Source: Biomphalaria glabrata (taxonomy: Eukaryota > Mollusca > Gastropoda > Planorbidae). From it: a stretch of 64,000 nt of DNA. The stretch spans positions 47,561,213 to 47,625,212 of the forward strand of contig NC_074716.1 of assembly GCF_947242115.1 (NCBI RefSeq), given 5' to 3'. Of the stretch, positions 10,911 to 21,922 are shown piece after piece. The position numbers and the translations under genes were made by a program. Below the pieces are notes generated by a model. That model saw nothing but the letters and a program-made list of their open reading frames with translations. It searched no databases and was not told the origin of the DNA. Position 1 is the stretch's first letter. Each line of letters starts with the position of its first letter.

Positions 10911-11186
10911 CATGCGGCGTGGAGGCTGCGTAGTTAGGCGCTTGGCTTCCGAACCTGGGGTCTTTTGTTCAAATCTCGGTGAAGACTGGGATTTTGAATT
11001 TCGGGATTCTTAGGGCGGCCATGAGTCCACCCAACTCAATCGGGTACCTGAGTTTAGTTGGGCAAAGTAAAGGCGGTTGGTCTTTTGTGCTGGCCACATG
11101 ACACCCTGCTCGTGAACCGTTGGTCAAAGAAAGAGATGACTTTAACATCATCTGCTCTATAGACCGTATAATCTGAAAGGGGAACT
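10911..11186 (+). repeat. tRNA-derived SINE, family A
   Basis: The head is GTAGTTAGGCGCTTGGCTTC (A-box region), then a B-box-like GTTCAAATCTC, GTGAAGACTGGGATTTTGAA, GAGTCCACCCAACTC, TGCTGGCCACATGACACCCT, and the end CATCATCTGCTCTATAGACC. Confidence 0.85.
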
Positions 11187-11400
11187 TTTAGAATCTCTTC
11201 TAGTGACAGACCTGTCCACTCTTTGACAATGTCTTCCCATTCGCTTTCTCTGTTTGCCTCTTCTTCTTTTCCTGGTACTGTTCCCTGAAGGAAGATCTTT
11301 GGGAGCACTGAGGACCTAGTGATATGGCCATAAAGTTTTAATTTGCATTTTTTTTACAGTGGTCAGCAGATCATCGTGTTGCTCAAGTGGTTTTGTGATC
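11165..11400 (-). repeat. LINE ORF2 C-terminal fragment
   Basis: The reverse strand reads LPKIFLQGTVPGKEEEAN then WEDIVKEWTGLSLEEIL, a typical RTE/CR1-like ORF2 C-terminus. Related worn copies lie at 37.99-38.14 and 50.02-50.17 kb. It abuts the SINE at 10911-11186. Confidence 0.65.
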
Positions 11401-11519
11401 CACTTTCTCCTAGAGATACATCAGATAATATTACATGCATCAAGAGCTGATATATTTCAAACCCTAAAACTCAGTACCACTCAAACTCTGAGCTTTAAAT
11501 GTAATTAGTGAATAGGCCT

Positions 11520-14500
11520 ATGCTTACAATTAGACTTATTTTTTTCCCTCCACAGATCTTTACAATTATCAGCATAGTATTTTCCCTTGATGACCCCCTC
11601 TGTGTGGTGAAGGTAAGTTCTTGTTTAAAAGTTTTCATTTTCCTACTAGCGTGTTTCATGATTAGCCTTGTTATAATGAATCCATCATTGAGTATTGATC
11701 GAGTAAAACGCACATTATTTAGCAATGTTTAGAGAATTTAACTCTTTCTCTCCGAACTGACGATACCAACGTTGATTCCACCAAAATGTGGTAAATAATT
11801 ACGGAGAGAAAGAGTTAATTATTGAATTAAGTCGTTTTATCCACAAAGAAGAACTTTTCATGTGTCTACATGTTTTTTTTCGCAAGATGTGTCTACAACA
11901 AGATAGGTTAGAAGCGTACTTTTGAAGAAGAAATTTCAATATCTTTTCGCCTATGCGATCTCGGCTGGCGAGGGGAGAGTCGCTAGTCCAAATTTGAGAA
12001 ACGCTCTTCATTGTGATGCTCCGGTGCAAAATGATAATTTTATGCCTTTTGCTGTGTGAAAATGATGACTGGCTGCAATTCGTCAGGTCATAAATTAAGA
12101 CTGAATACAATCCGTAAAAGTAGTGCAGAAGTATTATCAAAGTAACTCGAAGTACATTGTAACATTTTATTGATTAAAAAAAAAAAATTTCCAAAAAATA
12201 TTTATAATAGTTCATTAGGTCTAGATCGATAAGCTTAGTAGCTTGCTAAATGTGAATGCTATTTCGGCATGAGTTTATTTCTAACTTTCTTTAATAAGTT
12301 GCACCCCATTATTTTAAATTTCATTAATTAAAACGTGCAAATGATTAGAAACTATTGTCATGACGTCAACTGATAACTTCTGAATGTCCGTCGCTTTTCA
12401 ATGTTGTGGGTTTTGTCGTTCGTAATCGCATTGGATAAAACTGAAACAAAACCTAACGATCATTACTCTAAATAAAAGCAAAATACTTCTTGACCTATTG
12501 CTAATCTAATCACACAAAGTACAGACTCTAGGACTCTAGCAAATAAGGTGTCAAGAATATACACCAACTAGAATTTCTAGATATTTTTTCATTGCAGTAG
12601 TTTTTTGTTTTTTTTGTTTTTGTTTTTGTCTAACTGCAAATGACCCCTGTTTCAGAGTTGTCCTCAAAATACAAAGTGCCGTGTTATTCAAGACTGCACA
12701 CAGAACAAGGCTTGCACACTAACAGCGGAGTGTTTAGGTAAGACCTAGATTTTGACAGGAATATTTAAAAGTAAATTTTATAGGGGGTTTTCATACCTTA
12801 GTGAATCACAGTAATCCGTTAAAATTTTAATCACTCCGTCTGTCCGTCTGTCCGTCTGTCTGTCTGTTCCCAATCTTTTACACGTTATTTTTCACACTTC
12901 CCAATCTTAGATCAACTTTTGGACAATTATTCACTGCCGATGACAACACATTAATCAATAAAAAAGTAGCCTATCAGTTAATCAATTAGTCGTAATTAAT
13001 TATTTTTTTATGGGAAATGTAGGCCCCTACTTAGCTAACAGGAAGATCTTGCAATAATGAGAGATATATATGTCAGCGATTGAACCGTGCTCTCCTTTTA
13101 TAGCGCGAATAGTAACTTAAGCAAATGTGTACATTTTGATTTATTAAAAATAAATAATAAGTATTTTTTTATATTTTTTTTGTTTTTAAGATCTAGTATT
13201 CGTACTCGGTAATAAAATACAAAAGGTCCAAGGAAGATAAAGAAAAGAAATCAATATAGAGAAATGTGGAGGTGATGTAATAATGATTATCTAAAGGAAA
13301 TGAAAAGAGGAAGATTAAAAGCAATTTTGAAATAGGCAAGCGAAATCAAGGTTTTCAATGACGTTATATATTGATCTGTTGCTATTTGTAAAATGTTTAA
13401 AATGTTTCGGATGTTCCTTCAGAGTGGAATATAATCTACATCATAGCCCAAATATCTCGCTCGACGACCGCAGATGGCAGCGAGCCGGGTGTGAACCCGG
13501 TACCATCGAGACGACCGAACGACAGTGCAGCGCGCATACCGCACGAACAGGAAGCCACCCTAATCCTAAACATTACCTTATGCATTACCTTAGATAAGAT
13601 GCTCCGATGGCTACAAAATCAATAAATTTTCTTTTAAATGCATAGCCTATCAATACTTCCGTATTCTGAACACCGGATCCACCAAGAACTCCATTTATGA
13701 AAATCCCAATAGTCTTCTTCTTATATCCAGAGTTTTGCTGCCAAGCTATGAGCTCTTTTGCAGACTGTGCCAAAGAACAATAGTATACTGTTTTCTTCAG
13801 TTGTTCAGAACTGCAGTACAGGGTGTTGGTTCTGTTGGGCTGTTATGGTAGTAGGGTTACAAACAAACATTTTTAGGGTCTAGGGTGGATTAGAAAGGAG
13901 CATTCAAAGAGGATGTGGTTTACGGTTTTGAAAGGTTGAGCGCAGCGTCCACAATGGGGTAGGTGTGTGGGATTTATTTTGTTAAGATGGTAAATTAACA
14001 GAGGTGTGTGTCCCGTTCTTAGTTGGTAGATTGTATACTGCTCTTAGCGGGAGGAGGAAGTTAATACTGTCCATGTTTGGCATGGTCATTTCTTTGTACA
14101 TGACTCTGCCTGTTTTCTCCTTCCCTGAAATCCACTTAGTCGGAAATTCAAAGTGTACTATTTCGTATATTAGTTTAGTTTGATTCAAGAGTTGAGCTTC
14201 TTTCTGCCGGTTCACTATTTATCTGTTTGTCTCTTTTCTAGAAAGCCCGCCAAAATTTAGCCACGTTGGAGTCTGCAGGTTTGGTGACCCCATTCTCGAG
14301 ATGACCAACAGCACGCTGGATGACACGCGATGCGGCCCTGGGCTACCTTGTCCAAGTGGGACCTACTGTAACACTGAACTGATGGACACCTACGCCACAT
14401 GCTGCAGATCAGATCCAGGTAGGTTTTTGACACCCACACACACCAGACTGTTCGTTAGAATCGTCCTTGTATGGAAAGAATGGTTAATTAGGAAGGTGGG

Positions 14501-17500
14501 TGGGTAGTTGGAAATATAGACTACACAAGATTCAAACAAAAATCCTTTTTAACGACTTTCGACCCATTGTCGACTGTTTTTGTTGTTTATATATTTTAAA
14601 ACTTTGTATATAAAAGTATGAATTATAAAATTCAGCTTTCAGAGCTTGCGGTCCATGGAGCAGATAATAATCAAATATTTCTATGGCCCACGGTCTACGA
14701 AGGTGTCATGTGGTCAGCACAAGTTCCAGTGCTGGATTTTTAGTAATGGAGGTTCTGGGCCGGATTTTTCTGTGGGCTTCAATATAAAAATGCACTTAAT
14801 AATATTACTAAATGCAACTGTACTGTATGTCTTATTTGTGAAATGTGGGTGTATATGCTTGCAGTTGAATGTGTTCTTTTATTTATTTATTCGTTCTTTC
14901 CTTTTTTATATTGGTTTATTTTGTTACATTCTTTACGGTTTCAAAATGGTGGGTTCAGTGTCTAAAAAGGAATAGGTGAGTGGGATTTATTTTGTTAAGA
15001 TGGTAATTGAACAGAGGTGTGTGCGCTTTGGCTTTGATTGTGTTTCTTGTTGAGATTTTAAAAAAAGCTATCAGAAGTGTCTAGTGACGCAAACGTTCAT
15101 CTATTTTAATAAAATATATACAGGGCCGGATTTAAGTATAGGGAGCCCCCGAGGGAGGATTTTTGTGGAGGGCCCTACAATTGTTTTTAAAGCTTGAATA
15201 AAGATCCACTTATGAATGAAAATACTTATATCTAAAAGAATTATGTATTTTAGAAGAAAGAAATAGAATACTTGTTAATTTTATCTCATTTTTCTTTTTA
15301 AAAAAATATTAAATATGCATATTTTAGTTTCAAAAAGTGTATTTTTTTTAGTTTGTGGAAGGTAATGCCCTTGGTAGACGCACTGTCGTAAATCTGGAGT
15401 TGTATTTACCTATTCCGTGCATGCTACAAGCGTACACTCATAGACATAAATAAATATAGACTGGAAGTAGGAAGTTATTTTTATTTGGGGGAAGTCAAAT
15501 ATGTTTTATGTACTATATCTATGTGAAAAAAAAAATGGCGGCGATTGAGCTATAAATTCTAGGACTAACATTTCAGCCAATATATACCTTTGATCTTTAG
15601 TTTTGAAAAGTACAAAACTGCCATATTCCCAATATTTTGTCTTTGTTTCATAATCATAGACAAAGGCAAATATATATAGGTTTGTGATGTGGATCTACAA
15701 ACTTATCTTTTCCCAAATATTTCCGATAATAATGTGTTCTTTATCGTCCAGTCTATATATAGGAAAGGCCCATCAGCGAAATGGCATATAAAGCGAACAC
15801 CTCCCCGTAATTTTAATCCATTCTTATTTATTTGAAAAGTAACTGCAGAACTAATAAAATGGCACTACAAAGACTCCATTTTTCTACATTTCCCACATAT
15901 TCGCTTTCGTTTTCCCTCATAAAATAAAGCATAGCTGAAGGTCAAAGTTGACATGTATGGAAATTTCATTCTCAAAACGTTTCCGGATAAACGAGTATAG
16001 GTCCGAACTTAAGGCGATTTTAAAGCACCAATGGACATCGGCCGAAAAAAAATTGCATATTATGCTTCTAAATAGATGAGGAAATAGTTAGCTAGAATAG
16101 CTAAGGCTATTCATTCCGTTCGAAAAAAAATATTATGGGGTGTTCGCGCAAAATGACCTTTTAAACTAAAAACCTATTCAGCGAAACCCCTATTATAAGC
16201 TTAAATTTAAAAGCCATTAATAATAATTTAGTTACTGATTTAATCTGTTTTTTTTTGTCTTATCTATTGTTATTGTTTGTAAACTGAAATATTAAAATAA
16301 TAGGCCTATTTTTAACCTTAACCCAATGTCTTCGATTTCGAAGATTAAGGATGAGTGCATCACTACGTGTTTCACATGACTACGCCCAGTTGCGACCAGC
16401 ATATTTTCCCGCATTTTCTTTCCGTCTAAAATGTTTGACTCGCAGCTCTCCAACAGTCTCTCAGAGGTCATATGCTGGCAGTTACTTTCCTCTATGCCAG
16501 TGAGGGTGAAATGACGCTTCAATTGATCTTAACAGCGCTTAGGCCTATACGGCTTATACGGGGGGTGGGGGGGGGTGACCTCTGTTTTGCCGTCCTCCTT
16601 TTTTTAACTGGCTGGTTAACCTCTTGTTACTAATTAATGATAGGCCTATTAATTTGTGTATAAATGTTTAAAAGAAGTGCAGATTTCATTTTACAGGGTT
16701 CCCTCACCATTCTGAGATTTGGATTTCAGGAAATTTCCAAGAGTTTTCCAGGAAAAAAATATTCGATTTCAGGATCGGAAAAAACGCGAACTATATATTT
16801 AGTAATAAATATAAGAGTTACCATATAATATACATGTATAAAATTACAAGATCTCTCCTGAACCTTTCGTCTCCATGTCCGAAACCCAAGCTGTTGTAGA
16901 TTTGCCTCCATACATCATCAATCCATCGCATTCGGGATCTGCCTTTGGGTCAATCAGCGTGTGTGTGTTGGGGGGGGGGGGAGATCGAGTTGATTAAGTG
17001 CACTGAACATAAGTTCTTAAAAAAAAATAGTTGCAGTAACAAGAGTTTATGAAATGGAGAGTAGTACGACTATAGCCTATAGGAAGGTGGCGAGATAGAA
17101 TTTTGTAGTTTCTTTCTTTCTTTTAAGAAAAAAAATTGATCGCAAGTTTCGTAGGCTATATATAGACATCAGTTCCAAGCAGAGAAAGGAGATGTGGAGA
17201 ACGAGAAAAGTGAAAACATATTTAGGCCTATGCCACAAGGAGGACAATAGTTATAATGTTTCATGGAAGAAGTTAGATGATAGAACTAATTGAAGCATAA
17301 TTTCCTATATTTTAACATGCTATTTCGCTATTTTTTACGGCCTTTCGCTCATTATGACTCCCGCGAAAATTGCGTTCGCTGATTAGGTCCGACCCCTACC
17401 GCAAGTTGACTTGAATTATAAATTTAATAGCTGATATGGAAAAAAGAGTCAAATTTAGTTTTATCGCCCAATAGCTGAGGAGTCCGCAGATGTTTTCATT

Positions 17501-20500
17501 TATTAAATACGTTTAACTATTGCGGAGTTATAAATTCTAAACTAAAAACTGGCACAAAAGCGTTCGCCATTGGTCCTTTCCCATATATGTATATATGTCT
17601 ATGCGTACACTTCTTAATCACGACATTTTTGCCAGCCGTAAAAAATAATTTTAAAAAAAAATTGAAAAAAACGAAACAATAACAAAAAAAAAAAAAAAAA
17701 AAAAACACCTTAAAAGTTTTTGACCCGTCGAAATTTGGATATATTTTTATTTCTTCTGTGGAGGCCCCTTTCTTGTTGAGGCCCTGCCTGCCCTCCCTTA
17801 ATCCGGCCCTGAATATGGTGGCTTATTGCTATGAATAGAAATATGTAATATTTTAACCACAGACGTATACATAAAAATACATATGTAGGTTTGTGATTTT
17901 AACCTAGACTTAAGGAGTGGATCTCATAACTTTGGAAGAATGACAGGAGGTTTAAAAAGGTCACGATGTATGACCTGTCAAATGCCTTTCTTATGCCCTT
18001 GACATGAAGTACAAAAGCTGTCATTTTCGCATAGCGGAATTATAGAGATTATCCTAACCAGTGGTTCTCAAACCTTTGAAAGAACAAGCCGAAAATTCTA
18101 AAAGTATTGCAGATAAATGTGAAAGCAAAAAGGGAAGTTGGAGTGATTCTTTTTATTGTTGTCCAACATATAAGAACTTTAAAGAAACAAGGTTACAAAG
18201 ACAGTTTGTGTAGAAACACAAACTCAAAATCAGCCCTCGAAGTGGTCCACCAAGGCAGGTAAAAAGTCAGTTTTAAATATTTTCAGAAAAAATATCAGAA
18301 TGAAATTCTATCTAAGGCAAATGACAGAGAAGAATGGAGAAAGAAGGTTGACAGATCTTGTGTGGTGCCCCAACGGTCCGACAGACCAAGGTATAGGTGA
18401 AAGTGAATGTGAAGTTAAATATGAACCTGGCTTAACTGATGACTTATAATGATTATCTAATTGATCTAATTGTTTTGTAAAGAGTAAATCTCTTATTCAA
18501 AGCCTCAAGGAAAAAATACGTTTCGTTAAAAAAAATAATTCCATTAGCCATGTGTTCCAAATCTGCCTACGGACTCTGAAGTTCAAGATATCATATGAAG
18601 AATTACTTATTAATTGTTGTTTTTAATTATGTTCCACTTATATGCATACTAAATAGATTTTTTTTTTTTTTTAAAAAGTAGGCTTAAACAATTTTTTTTT
18701 AAATGTAAGTGCTTAGTATGACAGAACTTACTTAACCTAGCAATACAGTTGTAAAAAAAATTTTGTTTGACAAAAAATCTAAAACCGTTTGCATAAATGC
18801 GTTAAAATATGATAAATAGTCATCTCCCTTACTAAATAGCCTCCCGTGTTTGTCACTGTTAATAGGAAATATTTGTAAAGGTGGTGTATTTTTATAAAAA
18901 AAAAAACTGCTTGCATACTTGATTTTAAAAATGAGATTTTTCGCTTCCAGAAAAGAAAAAAAAGTAGCCTTTGCATCATAACTTTGAAAGTTCTAAAATA
19001 TTGTGATGTCGGATTTTCACTATCTTTTATAGTTTACTAGATCTGAACGGGACGGACGGACAAACAGACCACACAAAACTAATAGCGTCTTTTCCCCTTT
19101 TCAGGAGTTGCTAAAAAAAATCAGAGCTGCGCGTCTGTATCAAGCTGTCTGACAACTTTCTCCACACCTGTATAATACAAAACATTTTTACTGGTCACTT
19201 CTGTTGTTTTTTTTTCACAGCCCAGCCAGTGAAACCTGGAAACTGTCCCGTGGTGACGGACAGCGATGCTGGCTTCTGCGTAGACACGTGCAGCAACGAC
19301 GGGGACTGTCGACACAATGACAAGTGCTGTCAGGCGGGCTGCAGCAAGAGGTGTCTCATGCCACAAGTCGAGGATCCTTGCGTCAAAAAGGTAGAAACGA
19401 AGAGATTACTGCCCTTGTTGCCGTAGCAACTCCAAAAATGCCTTTCTTGTGCCCTTGACAAGAAACTATTTTTAAAAAATTATATATTAGATATATAAAT
19501 AAATGTTGTATATTTTTTTTCCACAAACAGAAGGCGGTAACTGGCGTTCAAACCAGTAAGCGTCGGGCAGTAGGGTTCGTTAGCCTTTGCTGGCTACCCA
19601 CCTAGAGGAAGAAAAACTCTGAATTCAAACCTCTACTATCTTGCATCTATACCCAACCACGAGAATATGCTTCGGGAGTAAAACCATGAGAAAAAATCAG
19701 GAGCCGTCGACCCTTAGGCAGTTTGCAGCTCTCGGTGCTACACACTAGCGGAGCTTACGACGCCGTTGACCCCTTAATGTATCGGCACTTGCCATTCCAT
19801 TGGGGAAATCAGCCGCGTGGAGAGAGGGAACTGATGTGTAGGTGACATCGTTCCGTCCACAGCTAATTCCCACGCATTCATCTTATCATTCATGAAATGA
19901 TCCATAGTCACTTAACGACCTAAGCAAGCCATATATTGTATATATTTAAACATGTCTCCATCAGACATCATTTTAAGTAATATAAATGTACATTCGCCAC
20001 ACTTTCAAATCTACTTTCAAACCTACTTTATAATCCTCTTTGTAAATTAGACAAAATCCATGACCAATCGCTATTCATACACCTTTCAATCAGTGGCTCA
20101 AGGTAACCTGGCCCATGACTAATTAATGTCCACAGAGGTCATTGAAAGCTGGTCGCTTATTACTTGTAAGAAGAACTGCACGCGTTGATACCTCTCTAAG
20201 TAAAGTAAAGTTGTGATCTATGGGGCAGATGATGTAAATCTGTTTCTGTGGCCCACGGTTATCGAGGGTGTCGTGTGGCTATCACAACGACCAACCGCCT
20301 TTACTTTTCCTCCAACTAATGTCAGGCACCCACTCAGACGCGCCCTAAAGATCCCGAAAGTAAAAATCTAAATCTTAACAAGGATTCGAACCCAGGACCC
20401 CCGGTTTGAAAGCTAAACGCTTTACCACTCAGCCACCGCTCCTCCTTGATACCTTTCAACACCAATGCAAGCAATTACCATTGACCAGTGTGATGCAGGA

Positions 20501-20939
20501 CAAGCTCTTTTGACTTTGTAGTTTCGGGCTTTCCTTCAGGATTGGAGATTTGTATGGCGGGAAGGGTTCGAACCCTGGATCAACGAGACGACAGTCCGAT
20601 GCGGAAACCACACGACCAGGCAGCCGTGCTGGCTTTAAAGCGACTATATATTACTAATCTAACCAAGAAAAACAGGATGTGACGTAACGTATCAACCTTC
20701 CTCCACAGACTTGCATCATTGGAAAATATTGCCAACGGCCAAGCATGCCGCGATGTCAAGGCCCTGGCCAATGTTGGGAAATAGGAGATTGTGGTACGAT
20801 AGCTTCAATTTATGTATTAAATGTTGCTTACGGGCATAATCAATTAAGCATTAAATGTAAAAACGGCTTGGGAGGATGGGAGATCAACAAAGACGTTTGG
20901 TCATGCTGTAACACTTATTTATGTTTCAAACATGGGTGA
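11520..20939 (+). CDS. Secreted cysteine-rich protein with a WAP (four-disulfide core) domain
   Basis: Exons read as 11556-11612, 12656-12737, 14242-14418, 19221-19390 and 20709-20939 (stop TGA 20937-20939). All inner borders are GT-AG and the phases agree (0,1,1,0), giving 238 residues from the first exon codon. The start is uncertain. Either an ATG at 11520 reads straight through (MLTIRLIF, then a hydrophobic run), or 11556 is a true acceptor after a strong pyrimidine tract and the initiator lies upstream unseen. The first exon reads IFTIISIVFSL, a signal-peptide core. Exon 4 encodes a classic WAP domain: KPGNCP, then C-x3-C, DC, KCC, GC and RC, eight cysteines in all. Exon 3 (C-GPGLPCPSGTYC, CC) and exon 5 (about 9 Cys) are cysteine-rich but not recognised. 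WAP proteins are usually extracellular protease inhibitors or antimicrobial or shell-matrix proteins. Which applies here cannot be told. Confidence 0.8.
11738..11818. mobile_element. 81-bp TTAA MITE
   Basis: TTAACTCTTTCTCTCCG at the left and CGGAGAGAAAGAGTTAA at the right give a 17-bp perfect inverted repeat including the TTAA target. A copy of the same length lies at 33543-33623 and a longer one at 42900-43144. It sits in the first intron of the WAP gene. Confidence 0.85.
11819..12655. other. WAP gene intron 1 remainder
   Basis: AT-rich intron with T-rich runs (12601-12630) just before the acceptor. No other feature is seen. Confidence 0.4.
12825..13020 (+). repeat. Dispersed repeat family D, partial
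   Basis: A TGTCCGTC/TGTCTGTC run leads into TTACACGTTATTTTTCACAC, TTAGATCAACTTTTGGACAA and CAATTAGTCGTAATTAATTA, in the family D order. Confidence 0.7.
13391..13556 (-). repeat. tRNA-derived SINE, family C
   Basis: Reversed copy: ATGTTTCGGATGTTCCTTCA at its left, the B-box complement GTGTGAACCCGGTACC, and the head CGCATACCGCACGAACAGG at its right. Confidence 0.85.
13590..14215 (-). mobile_element. LINE 3' end, RNase H-type family
   Basis: Reverse-strand pieces in more than one frame read VHFEFPTKWISGKEKTGRV, INFLLPLRAVYNLPTK and then HCGRCAQPFKTVNHILFEC, the Cys/His tail of R1/I/Jockey-type ORF2 proteins. It ends 27 bp before exon 3 of the WAP gene. A partial second copy lies at about 14925-15055, and a third fragment at 110-265. 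Confidence 0.75.
14636..14728 (-). repeat. SINE family A, partial tail
   Basis: It has the tail blocks TCCATGGAGCAGATAATAAT, TATGGCCCACGGTCTACGAA and GTGTCATGTGGTCAGCACAA, without the tRNA-like head. Confidence 0.65.
15121..17811. mobile_element. hAT-like DNA element, about 2.7 kb, with other elements nested
   Basis: The termini are CAGGGCCGGATTTAAG on the left and CTTAATCCGGCCCTG on the right. The flanks AATATATA and AATATGGT agree at the first five bases. The interior is taken up largely by the P-like element 15439-17603. No transposase frame is found. Confidence 0.7.
15439..17603. mobile_element. P-like TIR element with perfect 8-bp target duplication
   Basis: The left end is CATAGACATAAATAAATATA and the right end is a diverged inverse, TATATATGTCTATG. 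It is bounded by identical 8-bp repeats CGTACACT (15431-15438 and 17604-17611). Inside, GGCCCATCAGCGAA (15767) and CGCTGATTAGGTCC (17376) look like the ends of a further nested element. Confidence 0.7.
17812..19220. other. Remainder of WAP gene intron 3
   Basis: It holds a solitary hAT-like terminus CAGTGGTTCTCAAACC at 18059, a LINE C-terminal relic (about 18225-18415, NDREEWRKKVDRSCVVPQR) and AT-rich sequence with homopolymer runs. Confidence 0.5.
19221..19390 (+). CDS. WAP domain exon (exon 4 of the secreted protein)
   Basis: This 170-bp exon carries the whole eight-cysteine WAP core: N-C-P, F-C, T-C, D-C, K-C-C, G-C, R-C. The spacing matches the family, including the acidic D-G-D-C and K-C-C pair. 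The acceptor follows TTTTTTTTTCACAG and the donor is AAG|GTAGAA. It enters in phase 1 and leaves in phase 0. Confidence 0.9.
20206..20443 (-). repeat. tRNA-derived SINE, family A
   Basis: Near-complete reversed copy: GGCAGATGATGTAAATCTG, GGTGTCGTGTGGCTATCACA, ATTCGAACCCAGGACCCC (B-box complement), AAGCTAAACGCTTTACCACT. Confidence 0.88.
20530..20630 (-). repeat. tRNA-derived SINE, family C, partial
   Basis: Head part only: GGGTTCGAACCCTGGATCAA, GACGACAGTCCGATGCGG, CCACACGACCAGGCAGCC. Confidence 0.75.
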
Positions 20940-20989
20940 AAAGAATATTTTGAGACATTTTGAAGTAGGCACAATAATCAAAGACTAAC

Positions 20990-21540
20990 TCTTGATATAG
21001 ATCTTTGCAATAATAGTAGATAGAATACAATAGAACAGAATAGAATATAATAGAACAGAATAGAACAGAATAGAATAGAAAAGAATAGAAAAGAACAGAA
21101 TAGAATATAACAGAATAGAACTGAACAGAATAGAATAGAAAAGAATAGCACAGAATAGAATAGAACAGAATAGAATAGAAAAGAATAGAATAGAAAAGAA
21201 TAGAACTGAACAGAATAGAATAGAATAGATTAGAATAGAACTGAACAGAATATAATAGAATAGAATAGATTAGAATAGAAAAGAATAGAATAGAATAGAA
21301 TAGAACAGAACAGAACAGAACAGAACAGAATAGAATAGAATAGAACAGAATAGAATAGAAAAGAATAGAACAGAACAGAATAGAATAGAATAGAACAGAA
21401 TAGAATAGAATAGAACAGAATAGAACAGAATAGAATAGAATTGAATAGAATAGAACATAAAAGAACAGAATAGAATAGAATATAATAGAACAGAATAGAA
21501 TATAACAGAATAGAATATAACAGAATAGAATAGAATAGAT
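20990..21540 (+). repeat. Pentanucleotide microsatellite (TAGAA/CAGAA), about 550 bp
   Basis: More than 100 units of TAGAA and CAGAA with occasional AAGAA and TATAA variants. It starts about 50 bp after the WAP gene stop codon, so it may be within that gene's 3' UTR. No AATAAA precedes it. Confidence 0.97.
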
Positions 21541-21922
21541 TGATGAAGTGATGATGGATGTAAGAAGGATAGGTAGTAGGTAGATTGCTGACTTCATAGT
21601 TAGGTTGATGATGATGATGTATGACTGCTAATGGATGGATAGATGAATAGTAAGGTAGATGTTGGTATTAGACAAATTTGAATCTCTTTGTATGTTGATT
21701 TTATCTACTTATTGTATTTATCTATACCAAAAAAAAAAAAATAGTTCCTTGTCCTTTTATAAGAAACTGTCAACTGAAGTGTTCTCAAGGCTTTAGCACC
21801 GACACTAGAGGCTGTCCTGTCTGCCAATGTAAAGTTGTGACACGTGAGTCTTTATTGGTCTACATTTATCCATATTATAAACACAAGGACCCTGATTGAT
21901 TAATAATAATAATAACCTTTAT

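Noticed and set aside
11054-11308. An 84-codon minus-strand frame as a gene
   Set aside because: It spans a SINE A and a LINE C-terminal relic; a chance fusion of repeats.
16292-16522. A 76-codon minus-strand frame
   Set aside because: It weakly resembles a LINE 3' tail also hinted at near 7290 and 59330 (the repeated CTTCGAAATCGAAGA-like end); too degraded to call as a gene.
20926-21597. A 223-codon minus-strand open frame of repeating S-I-L-F-Y
   Set aside because: It is only the translation of the TAGAA/CAGAA microsatellite, which has no stop in that frame.
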